A stretch of 9,990 nt of DNA from CAYSPU01 sp964432995 (GTDB lineage Bacteria; Verrucomicrobiota; Verrucomicrobiia; Limisphaerales; JAHDYP01): positions 1 through 9,990 of the forward strand of contig CAYSPU010000221.1 in NCBI GenBank assembly GCA_964432995.1, read 5' to 3'. Position numbers and translations under genes: made by a program. Positions within the stretch are counted from its first letter, which is position 1; the number at the start of each line of letters is the position of its first letter. Under the pieces are notes generated by a model, which saw only the letters and a program-made list of their open reading frames with translations, searched no databases and had not been told where the DNA came from. Shown one piece after another: positions 7,320 through 9,990 of this stretch.

Positions 7320-8456
7320 CTACGACTCATTGGGCCACAGGCGGATGGTTTGCGCAAGCGCTTCCACCGTGGGGCTCTCCGACGTGCGCACGTAGTGGCC
7401 GCTGGCCGCCACGCCCGCGAGCAGGGCCAGGGGATTGTCGAATCCCAAGAGCTTGCCGAGGCAGAATCCCGAGTTGAAATGGTCGCCGGCGCCGGTGGTG
7501 ATCTTGGGCTTCTGTGTGTAGAGGCCCTTGACGATGGTGAGTTCGCCTCCGCTGATGGCCAGCGCGTATTTGGTGGGATGCACCACGAGGGTGTCGATCG
7601 GCAACTGGGCGGCAATCTGCCGGGCGAGCGAGCATACGGCGTCGACGGAATGCGCCTCGTTATTGAGCCCCAAGGCCAGGGCCAGCTCGTTGGTTTCCTT
7701 CTCGTTGAGGCCGAGGATGACGTCGAAGTGGCGCTGGAACTGCCCGATGAGATCGAGGGCGCGGCGGATGTCCTGCGGGGTGCGCTTCTCGGGATCGGCG
7801 AGGTCGAAGAAGATGCGGCGGCGGGGGCCGGTGATCTGGGGGCAGATCTCGCGCAGGATGGCGTCCCAGACGTCGCTCATGTAGGGGAGCATCGTCCAGT
7901 TGACGAAGCCGATGAGGCTGGCCTGGGCGAGGTGCGCGGCAAACTTGTCGCGGCCGTAGCGGGCTTGTATGTTCGGCCAGGTGACTTCCTTGAGCGACGC
8001 GTGTTTGCCGACCATCACCTTGCCGTCCTCAAACTCGAGGGCGTCGGTGTGGCCGGGTTCGGCGATGCTGTGCACTTCGGCCTGGCGGGCGAACTGGTCG
8101 AACACCGGGTGGAGATTGGGGTAGCCCAGAATGCCGAGGTAGGTGACGCGGAGGCCGAAGCTGGCGAGGGCGTTGGCCATGATGGGACCGTTGCCCCCCA
8201 GTTTCACGACCTGGGGCACCAACTCGATGTTGGTGCTCTTGCCGGCCGCTCCGGCCAGGCGTTCCGCCAGGACCGAGATCGTGCTCATCCGGGTGAACTT
8301 CTCCGCGCTCTCGCGCTTGTCCACCACGTGGAGGATCTCGTCGACAAAGCCGTCGAGGCCCACGAAGGCGGTCAACTGACGCGTCTGCTGGGCGGCGGCG
8401 GCGAGTTTCCGGGCGCATTGCTCCCGAAGTTCGGCGGAATCAATCATGGAACTCAT
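7320..8456 (-). CDS. PfkB-family carbohydrate/nucleoside kinase
   Basis: This is a ribokinase-like (PfkB) kinase that would phosphorylate a sugar, nucleoside or related alcohol with ATP. The 378 residues are longer than ribokinase (about 310). Visible elements are an N-terminal substrate-side strand FVGLDGFVDEI (31-41), LGGNGPIMANALASFG (86-101), which corresponds to the glycine-rich PfkB signature 1 region, NEKE (251-254, the NxxE Mg/phosphate motif), and GAGDHFNSGF (322-331, PfkB signature 2) with the likely catalytic base Asp325. The substrate cannot be assigned; sugar kinase and adenosine-kinase-like roles are both possible. Starts ATG 8456 and ATG 8447 are equally plausible, and neither has a Shine-Dalgarno sequence. 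The gene sits 33 bases after parB and four bases before def, so it is probably the middle gene of an operon. Confidence 0.9.
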   Translation of the reverse strand: MSSMIDSAELREQCARKLAAAAQQTRQLTAFVGLDGFVDEILHVVDKRESAEKFTRMSTISVLAERLAGAAGKSTNIELVPQVVKLGGNGPIMANALASFGLRVTYLGILGYPNLHPVFDQFARQAEVHSIAEPGHTDALEFEDGKVMVGKHASLKEVTWPNIQARYGRDKFAAHLAQASLIGFVNWTMLPYMSDVWDAILREICPQITGPRRRIFFDLADPEKRTPQDIRRALDLIGQFQRHFDVILGLNEKETNELALALGLNNEAHSVDAVCSLARQIAAQLPIDTLVVHPTKYALAISGGELTIVKGLYTQKPKITTGAGDHFNSGFCLGKLLGFDNPLALLAGVAASGHYVRTSESPTVEALAQTIRLWPNES

Positions 8457-8489
8457 GTCGTTGCGGTTGGGTATGGGGGAAAGGAGGGC

Positions 8490-9410
8490 TCAGTCCAGGC
8501 GCACCCCCAGAATCTCGAGCACCCGTTCGAGGTCCTCGTCGGTGTAGAAATGAACCTGCAGGGCGCCCTTGCCCTGTCGGTAGCGGAGGTTCACCCGCGT
8601 GCCGAGGCGCTCCTGAAGGCGTTGTTGGATCTGCTGCAGGTGGGGATCACCGGCAGCGACGGAAGCCACCCGGTGGCCGGCGGCCGGGGTCCCGCCGGCC
8701 GGCGGACGCCAGTGGGCGATGAGTTCCTCCGTCTGGCGAACGTTCAGGCCCTGGCGCAGCACGCGGTCCGCCGCGAGCCGCTGTTCCTCGGCATTTTCCA
8801 GGCCCAGGATCGCCTTGGCATGTCCCACCGAGAGCCGGCCATCGCGGACGTAAATCTGCACTTCGGGATCCAGTTTGAGCAGCCGCAGGGCGTTCGCGAC
8901 CGCCACCCGGCTCTTGCCCACGCGAGCGGCGGCCTGTTCCTGGGTCAGTTGAAACTGCTCGATGAGCTGGGCGAACCCATGCGATTCCTCGATGGGGTTC
9001 AGGTTCTCGCGCTGAAGATTCTCGATGAGCGCCAGCTCGAGCGCCGCCCGGTCATCCGCCTCGCGGACGATGACGGGGACTTCGGCCAGCCCCGCCAGTT
9101 GGGCGGCGCGCCATCGGCGCTCGCCGGCAATCAGCTCATAGCCCTCGCCGCGGCGGCGCACGACGAGTGGTTGGACAATTCCTTGCTCCCGGATCGAGTC
9201 GGCCAGCTCGCGGAGGGACTCCTCCGGGAAATCCTTGCGCGGCTGGAAGGAGCACGGCTGGACCGCGTGGAGGGGAATCTGTTGTACGAATGCCAAGCCC
9301 GCGCCCTCGGGGGCGCTTGCGGAACCGCGGTGTGGGGGGGCCGCCGGCGCCGGGGCGGGCATCCCACCCAACAAGGCGCCCAAGCCGCGGCCCAGGGCCG
9401 GCTTGGACAT
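8490..9410 (-). CDS. parB: ParB-type chromosome partitioning protein
   Basis: ParB binds parS sites near the origin, spreads as a CTP-dependent clamp and works with the ParA ATPase in chromosome segregation. From ATG 9410 the protein has 306 residues. It begins SKPALGRGLGALLGG, the classic chromosomal ParB opening that contains the ParA-stimulating region. The ParB/Srx CTP-binding domain shows GERRWRA (96-102) and ENLQREN (130-136). A KorB-like helix-turn-helix (LTQEQAAARVGKSRVAVANALRLL, about 155-178) follows, and the C-terminal dimerisation segment ends LERVLEILGVRLD. The open frame reaches 9467, but the extra 19 residues precede the conserved start and are not ParB-like. No Shine-Dalgarno sequence is visible. 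Unusually, parA is not directly upstream: the next gene is a divergent bioB. All expected domains are present. Confidence 0.96.
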   Translation of the reverse strand: MSKPALGRGLGALLGGMPAPAPAAPPHRGSASAPEGAGLAFVQQIPLHAVQPCSFQPRKDFPEESLRELADSIREQGIVQPLVVRRRGEGYELIAGERRWRAAQLAGLAEVPVIVREADDRAALELALIENLQRENLNPIEESHGFAQLIEQFQLTQEQAAARVGKSRVAVANALRLLKLDPEVQIYVRDGRLSVGHAKAILGLENAEEQRLAADRVLRQGLNVRQTEELIAHWRPPAGGTPAAGHRVASVAAGDPHLQQIQQRLQERLGTRVNLRYRQGKGALQVHFYTDEDLERVLEILGVRLD

Positions 9411-9521
9411 GCGGGGAGAGTGTCGGACGCCTTCCCAAATGTCGAGTGTCCATTGCGGGGCGAGCACGGCTGGTGAAGGTGGGCTTGCGCACCGCCGTTG
9501 CGGGTCGGTAGGCTGTCAAAC
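9411..9521. promoter_or_regulatory. divergent intergenic region between parB and bioB
   Basis: These 111 bases must hold the promoters of the divergent parB (minus) and bioB (plus). A weak plus-strand candidate is TTGCGC (9485-9490) with TAGGCT (9509-9514), 18 bases apart, just ahead of ATG 9522. A short direct repeat GAGTGTC occurs at 9418-9424 and 9444-9450. I see no BirA-type biotin operator, no parS-like 16-mer and no terminator. The promoter elements are not strong enough to assert individually. Confidence 0.3.
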
Positions 9522-9990
9522 ATGCGAAGGCAATCAGTTGACGGCAGACCCCGGAGGCGCGGTCGAACGAAACCAAAGACGCCGGTGGCGAGGGGCTTGC
9601 GGCATGACTGGCGGCGAAGCGAGGTGCGCCGCTGGTTCGAGATGCCGTTGTTGGAGTTGGTGATGCAGGCGGCAACGGTGCACCGGCGGCATCACGACCC
9701 CCGCGAGGTGCAGGTTTGCCGCCTGGTATCGCTCAAGACCGGCGGCTGTCCGGAGGACTGCACGTATTGCGCGCAGTCATCCCGATACGCCAGCGGGGTG
9801 AAGTCGGCTCCGATGCTGGACCGCGCCACGGTGCTGGCGATTGCGCGCAGTGCCCGAGCCAACGGCATCAGTCGCTTGTGCATGGGGGCGGCATGGCGGG
9901 AGGTGCGGGACAACGACTCCTTCGAGCGGGTGCTCGACCTGGTGCGCGACGGCCGGTGCAACGTTTCGCGGGCCTGCCTCGAGCCGGTGG
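9522..9990 (+). CDS. bioB: biotin synthase BioB, 3'-partial
   Basis: BioB is a radical-SAM enzyme that inserts sulphur into dethiobiotin, the last step of biotin synthesis. The frame opened by ATG 9522 stays open to the window edge (156 codons). After a basic N-terminal tail of about 25 residues, the sequence reads RHDW, EMPLLELVMQAATVHRRHHDP and EVQVCRLVSLKTGGCPEDC, followed by TYCAQSSRY. The Cx3Cx2C cluster (C-PED-C-TY-C) that binds the radical-SAM 4Fe-4S centre is intact, and LCMGAAWREVRD follows as in BioB. From about 9948 the last 14 residues (DGRCNVSRACLEPV) match the usual VKALGLEVCxTLG segment poorly, although spacing is kept. A weak AGG lies nine bases before the ATG. The gene is divergent from parB. 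The start is plausible rather than proven; ATG 9642 would cut into conserved sequence. Confidence 0.93.
   Translation, partial: MRRQSVDGRPRRRGRTKPKTPVARGLRHDWRRSEVRRWFEMPLLELVMQAATVHRRHHDPREVQVCRLVSLKTGGCPEDCTYCAQSSRYASGVKSAPMLDRATVLAIARSARANGISRLCMGAAWREVRDNDSFERVLDLVRDGRCNVSRACLEPV

Noticed and set aside
7315..7615. Extended def open frame starting at 7615
   Set aside because: The extra 100 residues overlap the kinase gene in another frame and are not deformylase-like. The conserved protein begins at ATG 7315.
8320..8335. Near-palindrome TCCACCACGTGGAGGA resembling a parS site near parB
   Set aside because: It shares only the CACGTG core and a few flanking bases with the parS consensus, and it lies in conserved kinase codons (about HVVDK).
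8480..8487. Perfect Shine-Dalgarno AAAGGAGG on the plus strand
   Set aside because: No start codon follows at a useful distance on the plus strand, and the genes on both sides run on the minus strand.
7296..9476. A 726-codon open frame on the plus strand
   Set aside because: It is exactly antisense to the kinase gene and parB, both well supported, and has no recognisable domain.
9235..9663. A plus-strand open frame overlapping the parB start and bioB
   Set aside because: The real gene here is in another frame (ATG 9522) and shows the BioB radical-SAM cysteine motif. This frame shows no family features.

Overview
This 9,990-base window is GC-rich (roughly two thirds G+C by eye) and densely coded. 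It carries nine protein genes, two of which run off the ends. The gene content is mostly chromosomal housekeeping. I infer an environmental Gram-negative bacterium of the Planctomycetes-Verrucomicrobia-Chlamydiae group, most likely a verrucomicrobial relative. The reasons are the GC content, a large exported protein built of ARWDG-type repeats, an rpoN gene beside a WalJ-type hydrolase, and a parB-kinase-deformylase cluster. This placement is an inference, because no rRNA or marker phylogeny is available here.

Layout from left to right. (a) 1-3318, plus strand: the C-terminal part of a GlcD-type FAD-linked oxidase, followed 14 bases later by a 753-residue exported propeller-like protein. (b) 3319-5119, minus strand: walJ/yycJ (MBL-fold hydrolase), then rsmI (16S rRNA 2'-O-methyltransferase). 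A strong palindrome resembling a dispersed REP-type element lies between them. (c) 5211-6710, plus strand: a complete rpoN (sigma-54), divergent from walJ. (d) 6707-9410, minus strand: parB, then a PfkB-family sugar/nucleoside kinase, then def (peptide deformylase), tightly spaced and probably co-transcribed. def and rpoN converge and share the four bases CTAG, which supply both stop codons. (e) 9522-end, plus strand: the start of bioB (biotin synthase), divergent from parB.

Functional themes are protein maturation and ribosome modification (def, rsmI), chromosome segregation (parB), alternative transcription (rpoN), cofactor synthesis (bioB) and oxidation of a 2-hydroxy acid (glcD-like). No phage, transposase, CRISPR, toxin-antitoxin or defence module is visible. 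The most notable points are a deformylase whose second metal-ligand histidine reads as proline, the REP-like palindrome, a possible leaderless rpoN transcript, a parB without adjacent parA, and a general lack of Shine-Dalgarno sequences. I do not see a convincing undescribed multi-gene system; this is largely an ordinary core-genome region. All gaps between genes are shorter than 120 bases.
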